The translations under genes were made by a program, and so were the position numbers. A DNA stretch of 64,000 bases from JASHVB01 sp035523995 (GTDB taxonomy: Bacteria > Pseudomonadota > Alphaproteobacteria > Acetobacterales > Acetobacteraceae): contig DATKPQ010000061.1 in NCBI GenBank assembly GCA_035523995.1, positions 58,808 through 122,807 of the forward strand. The letters run 5' to 3'. The notes under the pieces were generated by a model that saw nothing but the letters and a program-made list of their open reading frames with translations, was not told the DNA's origin and did not search any database. Positions 44,171 through 52,008 of the stretch are shown one piece after another. Each line of letters begins with the position of its first letter. Positions within the stretch are counted from its first letter, which is position 1.

Positions 44171-45058
44171 TCAATGCGGCTGGGTCCCCTCCCCCCGGCC
44201 CCGTCCCACAACGGGAGGGGGAGCATCGCCGTTTTCTTGTCTTGCTGCCGCGAGCGTCTTGCGGCCCGCGAGCATGTCGTCGAGCGAGCCGAACGCCGCC
44301 ATGTAGTGGCCGGCGAAGCCCTTTGCCTCAAGCTGCGAGAACAGTTGGGGGAAATCGAAATCGCCGTGGCCGGGACAGAGATGTTGCTCGGTGCCGTTGC
44401 GAAAGCAGTCTGCCAGCCGGACTTCCCGAACGCGTCCGATCGGCATCGATGCGACGAAACCGGCGACGCCCTCGGGCACCAGGTGCGCATGGTTGGCGGT
44501 GAATGCCAGGGCCAAGGCGGGCGAGTCGATACGGTCGTAATACCAGCGCCATTCGTCCAACGTGTGCGCGAGGTAGTGCACTTCGGCGTCCGCCGGTTCC
44601 TTGTTCAGGTTCTCGAGCAATAGCGTGACGCCTTGGGCTTCCGCGTAGTCCGCTGCTCGCCGCAGGCGTTCGAGCCCTGCCTCCATGCGTTGCGCCTGAT
44701 CGGAGCCGAAATGGAATCCCGCGTGCACGACGATCCATCCCGCACCAAGTTTCGCGGCCGCATCGACATAGGCGCGCAGATAGGAGTCTGATGCGTTCGA
44801 CAGCAGCGGCGCGTATTCGGCGACGTTCACTGCGGACGAGGTATGCAGCCCGAGCTGCACGCCTGCCTGCGCGCAGGCGTCGCGGATGGCGGCGGATCGC
44901 ACGGCATCGAAGCGGGTGAACGCGTTGGCGCCGGTATCCAGTTCGATGTCGATGAATCGGACGCCTTGGCGGGTGGCCCAGGCGATCGCGTCTTCCAGTT
45001 TCAGTTTTCGGCCGATATCGATGCCGATACGGTGGAGCAAGGTCTGGTTCATGGGCAT
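44171..45058 (-). CDS. sugar phosphate isomerase/epimerase (TIM barrel)
   Basis: This 295-residue protein belongs to the xylose isomerase-like/AP endonuclease 2 TIM-barrel group. Characteristic pieces are QLGLHTSSAVNVAEYAP, WIVVHAGFHFGSD, TLLLENLNKEP (metal Glu), the HAHLVPEG segment and CPGHGDFDFPQLF with metal ligands. The substrate is unknown. The ATG at 45058 is preferred; an in-frame ATG at 45118 also exists. The C-terminal tail (APPPVVGRGRGEG...) is encoded by an inverted repeat (44186-44193 with 44213-44220), so it may be an added segment. Confidence 0.85.
   Translation of the reverse strand: MPMNQTLLHRIGIDIGRKLKLEDAIAWATRQGVRFIDIELDTGANAFTRFDAVRSAAIRDACAQAGVQLGLHTSSAVNVAEYAPLLSNASDSYLRAYVDAAAKLGAGWIVVHAGFHFGSDQAQRMEAGLERLRRAADYAEAQGVTLLLENLNKEPADAEVHYLAHTLDEWRWYYDRIDSPALALAFTANHAHLVPEGVAGFVASMPIGRVREVRLADCFRNGTEQHLCPGHGDFDFPQLFSQLEAKGFAGHYMAAFGSLDDMLAGRKTLAAARQENGDAPPPVVGRGRGEGTQPH
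44186..44220. repeat. family C-like inverted repeat at a gene 3' end
   Basis: CCCCTCCC at 44186-44193 pairs with GGGAGGGG at 44213-44220. It lies within the last codons of the TIM-barrel gene and resembles the arms of the 15563-15591 hairpin. Confidence 0.55.
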
Positions 45059-45136
45059 TTCGTGCACGGCAAGTCCATCAGTGGTAACCAAAGGGGTGCG
45101 CACCTTGCCTCGGAACATGCCACGGGACCAGCCGAC

Positions 45137-45430
45137 ATGAGCGACGCGGAGCTTCGTTCCCTGCTACGTGACTGCCTGGTGTTGTGGGACATCGCGGGCT
45201 CGATCGTCGCGGCCGATGGCGGCATGGCGATCGAAACGAAGGACGGGCGTTTCGTGCTGCAACGCGCCGCACCGGATATGCGACCGGTGCGCTGGCTGCT
45301 GCAAACGCCTGAGCGCGCGGTTGCTGGCCGGGTGCCACGCGCTGCTCCATCGATCGTGGCTGCCTTGAGCGCGCTGCGTCACGCGATGGGCGGGGATGGC
45401 GGAGCCAGCCTGCGGATCGGTGCTGCGTGA
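45137..45430 (+). CDS. small hypothetical protein
   Basis: This 97-residue frame is divergent from the isomerase gene. The product has an N-terminal helix (DAELRSLLRDCLVLWDIAGSIV), a short beta section (AIETKDGRFVLQRA) and an Ala/Arg-rich C-terminal half. I do not recognise a family. A GGGACCAG about 8 nt upstream is a weak ribosome binding site. The composition is protein-like in this frame, but expression is unproven. Confidence 0.5.
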   Translation: MSDAELRSLLRDCLVLWDIAGSIVAADGGMAIETKDGRFVLQRAAPDMRPVRWLLQTPERAVAGRVPRAAPSIVAALSALRHAMGGDGGASLRIGAA

Positions 45431-45656
45431 GAGCGTCTTGCGGCGATGCGCGTTATGGCGGCGCGATCATCATGCAGTTTGAGGTCCGCATTGCCGTCAG
45501 GCAAATTCGCGCCTGGTCAAATTTGACATCTTTGAGCAGGTGAAGACGCGGTGGCGCTGGCGATTGCGGGCCCTGTTCTGCTGCGCCGCAATGGACCCGA
45601 TGGCACGCGTTGGGCGGCGCGGGCGGCGCGGGTGGCGGCCGCCCGCGGACTGGCGC

Positions 45657-46667
45657 TCAATCGCTGTCGGGCGGGATCACGTTCTGGGGCTTCGGGCCGA
45701 GCAATGCCGCGCGCATCGTCTCGGCCGACTTCACCCGGATGTCGTCCCAGGCCTGCGGCGTGAAGAAGGCCGCGTGCGGCGTGATGATCAGCCGTCCGAT
45801 CGTCCAGGGCTCGCGTGCGCGGTAGGCGCGGACCAGTTCCGGCACCGGCTCGACGGGCGGTTCGATTGGCAGCACGTCCAGCGCGGCGCCGGCGAGATGG
45901 CCCGCTTTCAGCAGTTCCGCCACGGCGTCTGGATCGACGATCGGGCCGCGCGCGGTGTTCACCAGGACCGCATCCTTCGGCAGCAGTGAGAGCTGCTTCA
46001 GGCCGAGCAAGCCGCGCGTCTCCGGTGTCAGCGGCGCGTGCACCGACAGCACGTCGGACATTTGCAGCAGCTCTTCCAGCGTTCTGGCGCGGCCGACGCC
46101 GACGCCCAGTTCGGCGCCGTTCGGCAGGTTGGGGTCGTAGAAGACGACACGGAAGCCGAGCGCCTTGGCACGCAGCGCGGCAGCCGTGCCGATGCGGCCC
46201 AGGCCGACGATGCCGAAGGTCTGCACGCCGAGGCGGCGCACCAGCGGATCGATGATATAGCGCCAGGCGGCGGGCGGGTCGGCGCGCTGCGCTTCGACGT
46301 GCAGCAGGATGCCGCGGCGCAGGGTCAGCGCCAGCGCGATGGCGTGGTCGGCGACTTCGGTAGTGCCGTAGTCGGGGACGTTCAGGATCATGATCTGGCG
46401 CCGCGCGGCGGCGATGCGATCCAGGTTGTCGTAGCCCACGCCCATGCGGCAGATCGCGCGCAGGCGGGGGAAGCGCTCCAGGTCGGCCGCGGTAACCTTG
46501 TAGCGCAGGATCATCAGGCCTTCGGCGGCGGCGCAGTCTTCGTCGGTCAGATCGGCGAGGTTGTTGGAAGCCTTGGGGAAGATCACCCGCACGTCCGGGC
46601 CGTAGATGCGGCGTTCGACGCTGTCGTCGGGATAGGCGTTTTCGGAATAGAGCACGGTCACGGACAT
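45657..46667 (-). CDS. D-isomer-specific 2-hydroxyacid dehydrogenase
   Basis: This 336-residue NAD-dependent enzyme has the two-domain D-2-hydroxyacid dehydrogenase fold. The cofactor motif GIVGLGRIGTAAA, the catalytic Arg in VNTARGPIVD, the Glu in ALDVLPIEPP and the His in ITPHAAFFT are visible; the CtBP-like C-terminal part fits members often named C-terminal binding protein-like. The start at 46667 has GGGGAAG about 10 nt upstream. The substrate is unknown; it is divergent from the toxin-antitoxin pair. Confidence 0.92.
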   Translation of the reverse strand: MSVTVLYSENAYPDDSVERRIYGPDVRVIFPKASNNLADLTDEDCAAAEGLMILRYKVTAADLERFPRLRAICRMGVGYDNLDRIAAARRQIMILNVPDYGTTEVADHAIALALTLRRGILLHVEAQRADPPAAWRYIIDPLVRRLGVQTFGIVGLGRIGTAAALRAKALGFRVVFYDPNLPNGAELGVGVGRARTLEELLQMSDVLSVHAPLTPETRGLLGLKQLSLLPKDAVLVNTARGPIVDPDAVAELLKAGHLAGAALDVLPIEPPVEPVPELVRAYRAREPWTIGRLIITPHAAFFTPQAWDDIRVKSAETMRAALLGPKPQNVIPPDSD

Positions 46668-46771
46668 GGTGCGGACGCTTCCCCTTCGGTTCAGCGGAAC
46701 GGCTAGCGCGCCGGGGACCAGATGGCCAGATGAGCCAGGAAAACCTTGCAGATCGCGAGCCGGCACCCTAT

Positions 46772-46788
46772 CTGACCAGTCTGGTCAG
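46772..46788. promoter_or_regulatory. perfect 17-bp palindrome, probable toxin-antitoxin operator
   Basis: CTGACCAG-T-CTGGTCAG is an exact inverted repeat 15 nt before the antitoxin ATG. Phd/YefM antitoxins bind palindromes at this position to autoregulate, so this is the likely operator. Confidence 0.75.
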
Positions 46789-46803
46789 TAAGAGTCCGTT
46801 AAC

Positions 46804-47127
46804 ATGTCTCCGGCACAAGATCGCCCTGGCCCGGTGCCGCCCCCACCCAACGGTACCCCGGCCTGGAAACTGGAAGACGCCAAGGCGAGGTTCAGCGAAG
46901 TGGTCCGTCTTGCCCTGCAAGGACAGCCCCAGCACGTCAGCGTTCGCGGGAGGCCCGCCGTGGTAGTACTCTCTGCGCTCGACTATGCCCGCCTGGCCCC
47001 TGCGGCTTCCAGCCACAGCCTGGCCGCCTTGTTCGCCGACAGCCCCTTCGCCCGGCTGGACGATTTTGAATCCTCCATGGTGCGGGAACGTGCCCCGGTG
47101 CGCGAGGCCCCGGACTTCGAAGCGTGA
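46804..47127 (+). CDS. Phd/YefM-type antitoxin
   Basis: This 107-residue protein has the Phd/YefM pattern: WKLEDAKARFSEVVRLAL, then QHVSVRGRPAVVVLSALDYARL (DNA-binding beta-helix unit), then a C-terminal segment that would wrap the toxin. A Pro-rich N-terminal extension of about 17 residues precedes the domain. It binds DNA and neutralises the PIN toxin encoded next; the genes overlap by 4 bp. A perfect palindrome lies just upstream. Confidence 0.88.
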   Translation: MSPAQDRPGPVPPPPNGTPAWKLEDAKARFSEVVRLALQGQPQHVSVRGRPAVVVLSALDYARLAPAASSHSLAALFADSPFARLDDFESSMVRERAPVREAPDFEA

Positions 47128-47573
47128 CCCTGGCGCCCGCGCGCGGCTGGTTGCTGGACACCAACGTCGTCTCCGAACTGCGCAAGGGCCCAAGGGCGGC
47201 GCGCGCGGTCCGTGCCTGGGCGCACAGTGTCCCGCCCGCCGCCTGCTTCCTCAGCCGCATCAGCATCGCCGAGATCCGCTTCGGCATCGCCCGCGTCACC
47301 GACCCCGCCTTCCGCGCCGAACTGGACGCCTGGGTGCGCGACGGCCTGCTGCCGTGGTTCGGCGACCGCGTGCTGGACGTGGACGACCGCGTGCTGCTGT
47401 GCTGGCGGCAACTGGTCTGGGAGGGGCAGAAGACCAACTACACCTACGCCCAGCCCGATTCCTTGCTGGCCGCCACCGCGCTGGAGCATGAGCTGGGCGT
47501 GGCGACGCGCAATACCGAGGATTTTCGCCGCGCGGGGCTGCGTTTGCTCGATCCGTGGTGCGACCCGGCATAA
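47124..47573 (+). CDS. PIN-domain toxin, VapC/FitB-like ribonuclease
   Basis: This 149-residue PIN-domain protein is the toxin of the pair. The acidic metal-binding residues Asp12 (LLDTNVVSE), Glu50 (SIAEIRFG), Asp112 (PDSLLAATA) and Asp133 (NTEDF) are present, so the nuclease site looks intact. VapC-type toxins cleave tRNA or rRNA. Translation starts at a GTG whose last bases form the antitoxin stop (GTGA), ensuring coupled expression. Confidence 0.9.
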   Translation: MTLAPARGWLLDTNVVSELRKGPRAARAVRAWAHSVPPAACFLSRISIAEIRFGIARVTDPAFRAELDAWVRDGLLPWFGDRVLDVDDRVLLCWRQLVWEGQKTNYTYAQPDSLLAATALEHELGVATRNTEDFRRAGLRLLDPWCDPA

Positions 47574-47692
47574 CGGCGGCGTGTGCCGGCCAGCAGGTTC
47601 GCGGCCATAGGCGTGTCGCATCCGGCGCTGTTACACTCGTGGCCTTGCCGGCAGGATTTCTCAATGCCGGCCATGCGTCACAGAGGATCGCG

Positions 47693-49726
47693 ATGACAAC
47701 CGTACGCGTGGTGTGCGGGCATGACTGCCCTGACATGTGTTCCTTGCTCGCCCATGTCGAGAACGGCCGCGTGGTTCGCGTGCAGGGTGACCCGGACCAC
47801 CCGTTCACCGCCGGCTTTGCCTGCGGCAAGGTGAATCGCGACGCCGAGTTGGTGCATTCGCCGCAGCGGCTGACAACGCCTCTGCGCCGTGTCGGCGCCA
47901 AGGGCGAGGGTGCGTTCGTGCCCATCACATGGGACGAGGCGCTGAACGAGATCACCGCGCGCTGGAAGGCGATCATCGCCGGGTCCGGACCGCTTGCGCT
48001 GCTTGGCTACGCCTACAGCGCGCATCAGGGGTTGATGAATCGCGGCCTGCCGAACGGATTGTTCCATGCGCTGGGCACCAGCCGCATGCTGGCCGGCACC
48101 GTGTGCGACAGTTGCAGCGATGCGGCGTGGGAAGTCACGGTCGGCGCGGTTGGCGGGGCGGACCCGGAATCGGTGCTGGACTCCGACCTGGTGCTCTGCT
48201 GGGGCGCCGATCTGTTCGCGACCAACGTGCATTTCTGGGCGAAGCTGGAGGAAGCGCGGCGGCGCGGCACCGTGCTGATCGTGATCGACCCGCGGCGCAC
48301 CCGGGCGGCGCAGAACGCGGATTGGCATATTCCCATCCGTATCGGCACCGACGCGGCGCTGGCGCTGGGTATCATGCATATCCTGGTGCGCGACGGCGCC
48401 TGCGACCGCGACTACCTGGCGCGGCACACGCTGGGCTTCGATCGGCTGGAGCAGGAGATCCTGCCGCGTTTTACGCTGGAACGCGTTGCTGCGATTACCG
48501 GCGTTGCCGAAGCGGACGTCGAACGGCTTGCCGCGGCCTATGGGAAAACGAAGAAGTCGTTCATCCGCCTGGGCTGGGGCATGACTCGCCTGACGCATGG
48601 CGGGCAGGCCTTGCGCGCCGTGGCGTTGTTGCCCGGGGTCACGGGCGCGTATGGCGTTTACGGGGGTGGTGCGCTGTCGGGCACCAATGCCTCGTTCGAA
48701 CTGAACTACAATGCGGTCCGCAAGCCGTCCGGTCCGACGGACGCGCGCACGGTGAACCACCTGCGGCTTGGCGAGGCGCTGCTGGAACTGCGCGATCCGC
48801 CGATCCGCGCGTTGTTCATTGCCGCCAACAACCCCGCGGTTACCTGCCCTGACACGGCGAAGACGCGCCGCGGGCTGGCGCGCGAGGATCTTTTCACCGT
48901 GGTGCACGACCCGTTTCTGACCGTCACCGCGCGCTATGCCGACATCGTGCTGCCGGCGGCCACGTATCTGGAAACCGAGGACTTCTTCCGCGCCTACGGC
49001 TCCTACTACATGCAATACAGCCATCGGGCGGTGGCGCCGCAGGGCGAGGCGTGGTCGAACCTGCGCCTGGCGCAGGCGCTGGCGCAGCGCATGGGGGTGC
49101 AGGACCCGGTGTTCCGCATGTCGGAACGCGAGATCCTGCGCGCATTGTTCCATGGCGCCGGCGGCGCGTGCGCCGAGGTTGATGTGGATCGCCTGCCGGA
49201 CGCCGGACCGGTGTCGATCGCTTGCAAGAACGGGCAGCAGTTCCGCACGCCGTCGGGCCGGCTGGAATTCTTTTCTGCGACGCTGGCCGCGCAGGGCCTG
49301 CCGCCGATGCCGGACTGGCAGCCCGATCCCGCCGAGGCCGCGCAAGCCGCGCGCTGGCCGCTGCGTCTGCTGACGGCTCCGGGGTACTTTCAGAGCCACA
49401 CCGCGTTTTCCGGCGTCGCCAGCCTGCGCGCTCGCGAAGGCAAGCCGTGCTGCGTGCTGCATCCGCAGGATGCGGCGGTGCGCGGCCTGACCGAGGGGCA
49501 GCCGGTGCGGCTGGTGAACGACCTGGGCGCGATCACGTTGAAGCTGCAGGTACGGGACGAAGTGCAGCCGGGCGTGGTGCTGGTGCCGGGGCAACGTCCC
49601 GATGACGAGACGATGGACGGCACCGTGAACATGCTGTGCAGCGGGGCCTTTACCGATTTGGGAGCGGGCGCGACGTATCAGAGTACGTGGCTGGATGTGA
49701 TCGCGCCCGGGGGACCGGTGAGCTGA
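47693..49726 (+). CDS. molybdopterin-dependent oxidoreductase
   Basis: This 677-residue protein is a DMSO reductase superfamily member binding bis-MGD and one [4Fe-4S] cluster. Cluster ligands are CGHDCPDMC near the N-terminus and FACGK about 28 residues later. The segment GTVCDSCSDAAWEV sits where the molybdenum ligand is expected; Cys or Ser could serve. Later pieces are VLCWGADLF, IVIDPRRTRAAQNADWHIPI and the C-terminal molydopterin dinucleotide-binding domain (VLVPGQRPDDETMDGTVN). No Tat signal is visible and no electron-transfer subunit is adjacent, so it is probably cytoplasmic and single-subunit. The start at 47693 has AGAGGA upstream. Confidence 0.9.
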   Translation: MTTVRVVCGHDCPDMCSLLAHVENGRVVRVQGDPDHPFTAGFACGKVNRDAELVHSPQRLTTPLRRVGAKGEGAFVPITWDEALNEITARWKAIIAGSGPLALLGYAYSAHQGLMNRGLPNGLFHALGTSRMLAGTVCDSCSDAAWEVTVGAVGGADPESVLDSDLVLCWGADLFATNVHFWAKLEEARRRGTVLIVIDPRRTRAAQNADWHIPIRIGTDAALALGIMHILVRDGACDRDYLARHTLGFDRLEQEILPRFTLERVAAITGVAEADVERLAAAYGKTKKSFIRLGWGMTRLTHGGQALRAVALLPGVTGAYGVYGGGALSGTNASFELNYNAVRKPSGPTDARTVNHLRLGEALLELRDPPIRALFIAANNPAVTCPDTAKTRRGLAREDLFTVVHDPFLTVTARYADIVLPAATYLETEDFFRAYGSYYMQYSHRAVAPQGEAWSNLRLAQALAQRMGVQDPVFRMSEREILRALFHGAGGACAEVDVDRLPDAGPVSIACKNGQQFRTPSGRLEFFSATLAAQGLPPMPDWQPDPAEAAQAARWPLRLLTAPGYFQSHTAFSGVASLRAREGKPCCVLHPQDAAVRGLTEGQPVRLVNDLGAITLKLQVRDEVQPGVVLVPGQRPDDETMDGTVNMLCSGAFTDLGAGATYQSTWLDVIAPGGPVS

Positions 49727-50038
49727 GATTCGGCACCGTGACGCGGCAGAGATTCGATATTCAAGGCGGAGTCTGGTCCGCGCCCGTCACACGGTCGCTG
49801 GCCAGGCAGAGTGGTGCCGCCTCCCGAAGTGCGTCGACCTGCCTTGGCGTAGGGGTCATGTTCAGCGGTTCCAGTACCGCCACGGTTGCAACAAAGCGTT
49901 CGGAGCCAAGTGTTTTGTAAGCCGACCCCGGAGTGTCGGGATCGTCAACACGGCCAGAAGCCGCCGGCGCCCTGGATTGACTTACCTCTTCGCCCCCGCT
50001 GAATTGCCGGCGGGAGACTTCCATTTCTGGAGCAATGA
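49727..50038. other. 312-nt stretch before the ABC transporter genes
   Basis: No gene is convincing. A minus-strand frame contains a protein-like segment (GSERFVATVAVLEPLNM, about 49850-49900) that could be a decayed remnant, but I do not recognise it. The promoter of the transporter operon should lie here. Confidence 0.4.
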
Positions 50039-50899
50039 ATGCCGTCTGGGGTGGCGCAGAGCGCGCCGTCATTGTCACGACCTGTGTCCGGCGCCGGCTT
50101 CGCCTGGCTGGAGCGCGCCGGCGTCAACCTGCTGGTGTGGGTCGGCATCGCCCTGATCGGCGTGCCGCTTCTGCTGACACTTTATCTCAGTCTGTTCAAT
50201 GAAAAGCTGATCCTGTTTCCGCCGCAGGGCTACACGCTGTCCTGGTACGCGGCGATCCTGCCCAATTTTGGCGGCCCGATCCTCACCAGCCTTGAACTCG
50301 CCGCCGCGGCCGTGTGCGGCAGCCTGGTGCTGGGCGTCCCCGCGGGGATCGGCCTGGCACGCTACCGGTTTCGCGGCCGCGGGTTCGTCTCCACCCTGTT
50401 GCTGGCGCCGCTGACCGTGCCTGGCATCGCGCTCGGGTTGGCGATCTACATCATGCTGGTGACGATCGATGAGAAGGCCGGGACCACGTTTACCAGTTCG
50501 CTGCTTGGCCTGGTGCTGGCGCATATCCTGGTCACCACGCCGTGGATGGTGCGGCTGTGCCTCGCCGCGCTGACCAACCACGAACGCAGCGCCGAGGAAG
50601 CCGCTGCCAGCCTCGGCGCCGGCCCGTTGAGGGTGATCTGGCGCGTCACATTGCCGGCCATGCGCCCGGGCATCATTGCCGGGGCGCTGTTCTGTTTCGT
50701 GTTCTCGTTCGAGAATCTTGAGCCGGCCTTGTTCCTGAGCAGTCCGGGGATCACGACATTGCCGGTCGCGGTGCTGGAGTATCTTGAATATCATATCGAT
50801 CCGCTGGTTTCGGCGCTTGCGGTCGCCCAGACCGTGGGGGTGGCCGCGCTGCTGCTGGTGCTGGACCGCTTCATGCGTTTGGGTCAGGTCGCGCGATGA
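50039..50899 (+). CDS. ABC transporter permease, PotC-like
   Basis: This 286-residue inner-membrane permease of the spermidine/putrescine type has six hydrophobic segments and the EAA loop EEAAASLGAGPLRVIWRVTLPAMRPG that docks to the ATPase. The N-terminal VWVGIALIGVPLLLTLYLSLF helix and the LLAPLTVPGIALGLAIY segment fit PotC homologues. Its stop overlaps the ATPase ATG by 4 bp. It is the first gene of a four-gene importer operon. Confidence 0.9.
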   Translation: MPSGVAQSAPSLSRPVSGAGFAWLERAGVNLLVWVGIALIGVPLLLTLYLSLFNEKLILFPPQGYTLSWYAAILPNFGGPILTSLELAAAAVCGSLVLGVPAGIGLARYRFRGRGFVSTLLLAPLTVPGIALGLAIYIMLVTIDEKAGTTFTSSLLGLVLAHILVTTPWMVRLCLAALTNHERSAEEAAASLGAGPLRVIWRVTLPAMRPGIIAGALFCFVFSFENLEPALFLSSPGITTLPVAVLEYLEYHIDPLVSALAVAQTVGVAALLLVLDRFMRLGQVAR

Positions 50900-52008
50900 G
50901 CACTGTCGCCGCGCTGTCGCTGCGACAGCTTACCAAGCATTATGGCACGCATGCCGTGGTGCGCGATGTCACGTTGGATGTGGCACCTGGCGAGCTGATC
51001 GTATTGCTGGGGCCGTCGGGCTGCGGGAAGACCACCACGCTGCGCATGATCGCGGGTTTCGTGACGCCGGGCAGCGGCGATATTTGCCTCGAGGGCAATA
51101 GCATTATCGCGCTGCCACCGCATCGCCGCGAAATGGGCATCGTGTTCCAGAGCTACGCGCTGTTCCCGCATTTGACGGTCGCGCGTAACGTCGCGTTCGG
51201 ATTGGAGATGCGACGCACACCGGCTGCGGTTGCCGGCGCTCGGGTCGAGGAAATGCTGCGGCTGGTGAAGCTGGAGGCGCTTGCGACACGCCTGCCGCGT
51301 GAACTTTCCGGAGGGCAGCAACAGCGCGTTGCGTTGGCACGCGCGCTGGCGATCCATCCGCGCCTGCTGCTGCTGGATGAGCCACTGTCGAACCTCGACG
51401 CCGCGCTGCGCGGCGAGATGGCACGCGAGATTCGCATCCTGCAGCGCAATGGCGGCATCACCACCATCATGGTCACGCACGACCAGACCGAGGCCATGGC
51501 GATGGCCGACCGGCTGGTGGTGATGCATGAGGGCCGCGTGCAGCAGATCGGGTCGCCGGAAACCGTTCATGCCGCGCCGGCCAATCCGTTCGTCGCGCGC
51601 TTCATCGGCGGCAGCAATATTCTGGAAGGGCGGCTGGGCGATCGCCGCCTGATATTGCCTGATGACACGACGTTGTCGCTGGCGGCGCACTACCCTGGCA
51701 GCGGCGCCGCGACGCTGGCCGTGCGTCCGGACAGCGTGCACCTGCTGGCTCCCGGCGGCGATGCGCGCGTGGAAGGCGAGGTGACGTTGTGCAGTTGGTT
51801 GGGGTCGGTCGTAGAGCATGTCGTGCAGCTTGGGCCGGACACCACGGTGCTGACGCGCGGTCCGGCTTTGGGGCGCGACGCCGTGCGGCGCCATGCGCCG
51901 GGCACGCGCGTCGCGCTGTCGTGGGAGCCTGCTGAAGAACGCTTGTTCGATGCCGACGGCAAGGCATTGGTCGCCGCCGTTACTATGAAGGAGACAAATG
52001 ATGCGTAA
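50896..52008 (+). CDS. ABC transporter ATP-binding protein, PotA-like
   Basis: This 370-residue ATPase powers the importer. Walker A GPSGCGKTT is at residues 39-47, the Q-loop follows in VFQSYALFPH, the signature LSGGQQQR precedes Walker B LLLLDEPLSNLD, and the switch His is in VTHDQTEAMAMADR. A C-terminal TOBE domain (TLAVRPDSVHLL...) is typical of polyamine and iron importers. It overlaps the upstream permease by 4 bp and the downstream binding protein by 11 bp. Confidence 0.95.
   Translation: MSTVAALSLRQLTKHYGTHAVVRDVTLDVAPGELIVLLGPSGCGKTTTLRMIAGFVTPGSGDICLEGNSIIALPPHRREMGIVFQSYALFPHLTVARNVAFGLEMRRTPAAVAGARVEEMLRLVKLEALATRLPRELSGGQQQRVALARALAIHPRLLLLDEPLSNLDAALRGEMAREIRILQRNGGITTIMVTHDQTEAMAMADRLVVMHEGRVQQIGSPETVHAAPANPFVARFIGGSNILEGRLGDRRLILPDDTTLSLAAHYPGSGAATLAVRPDSVHLLAPGGDARVEGEVTLCSWLGSVVEHVVQLGPDTTVLTRGPALGRDAVRRHAPGTRVALSWEPAEERLFDADGKALVAAVTMKETNDA

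Noticed and set aside
47678..49594. A 638-residue minus-strand frame
   Set aside because: It lies opposite the molybdopterin oxidoreductase and has no recognisable domain.
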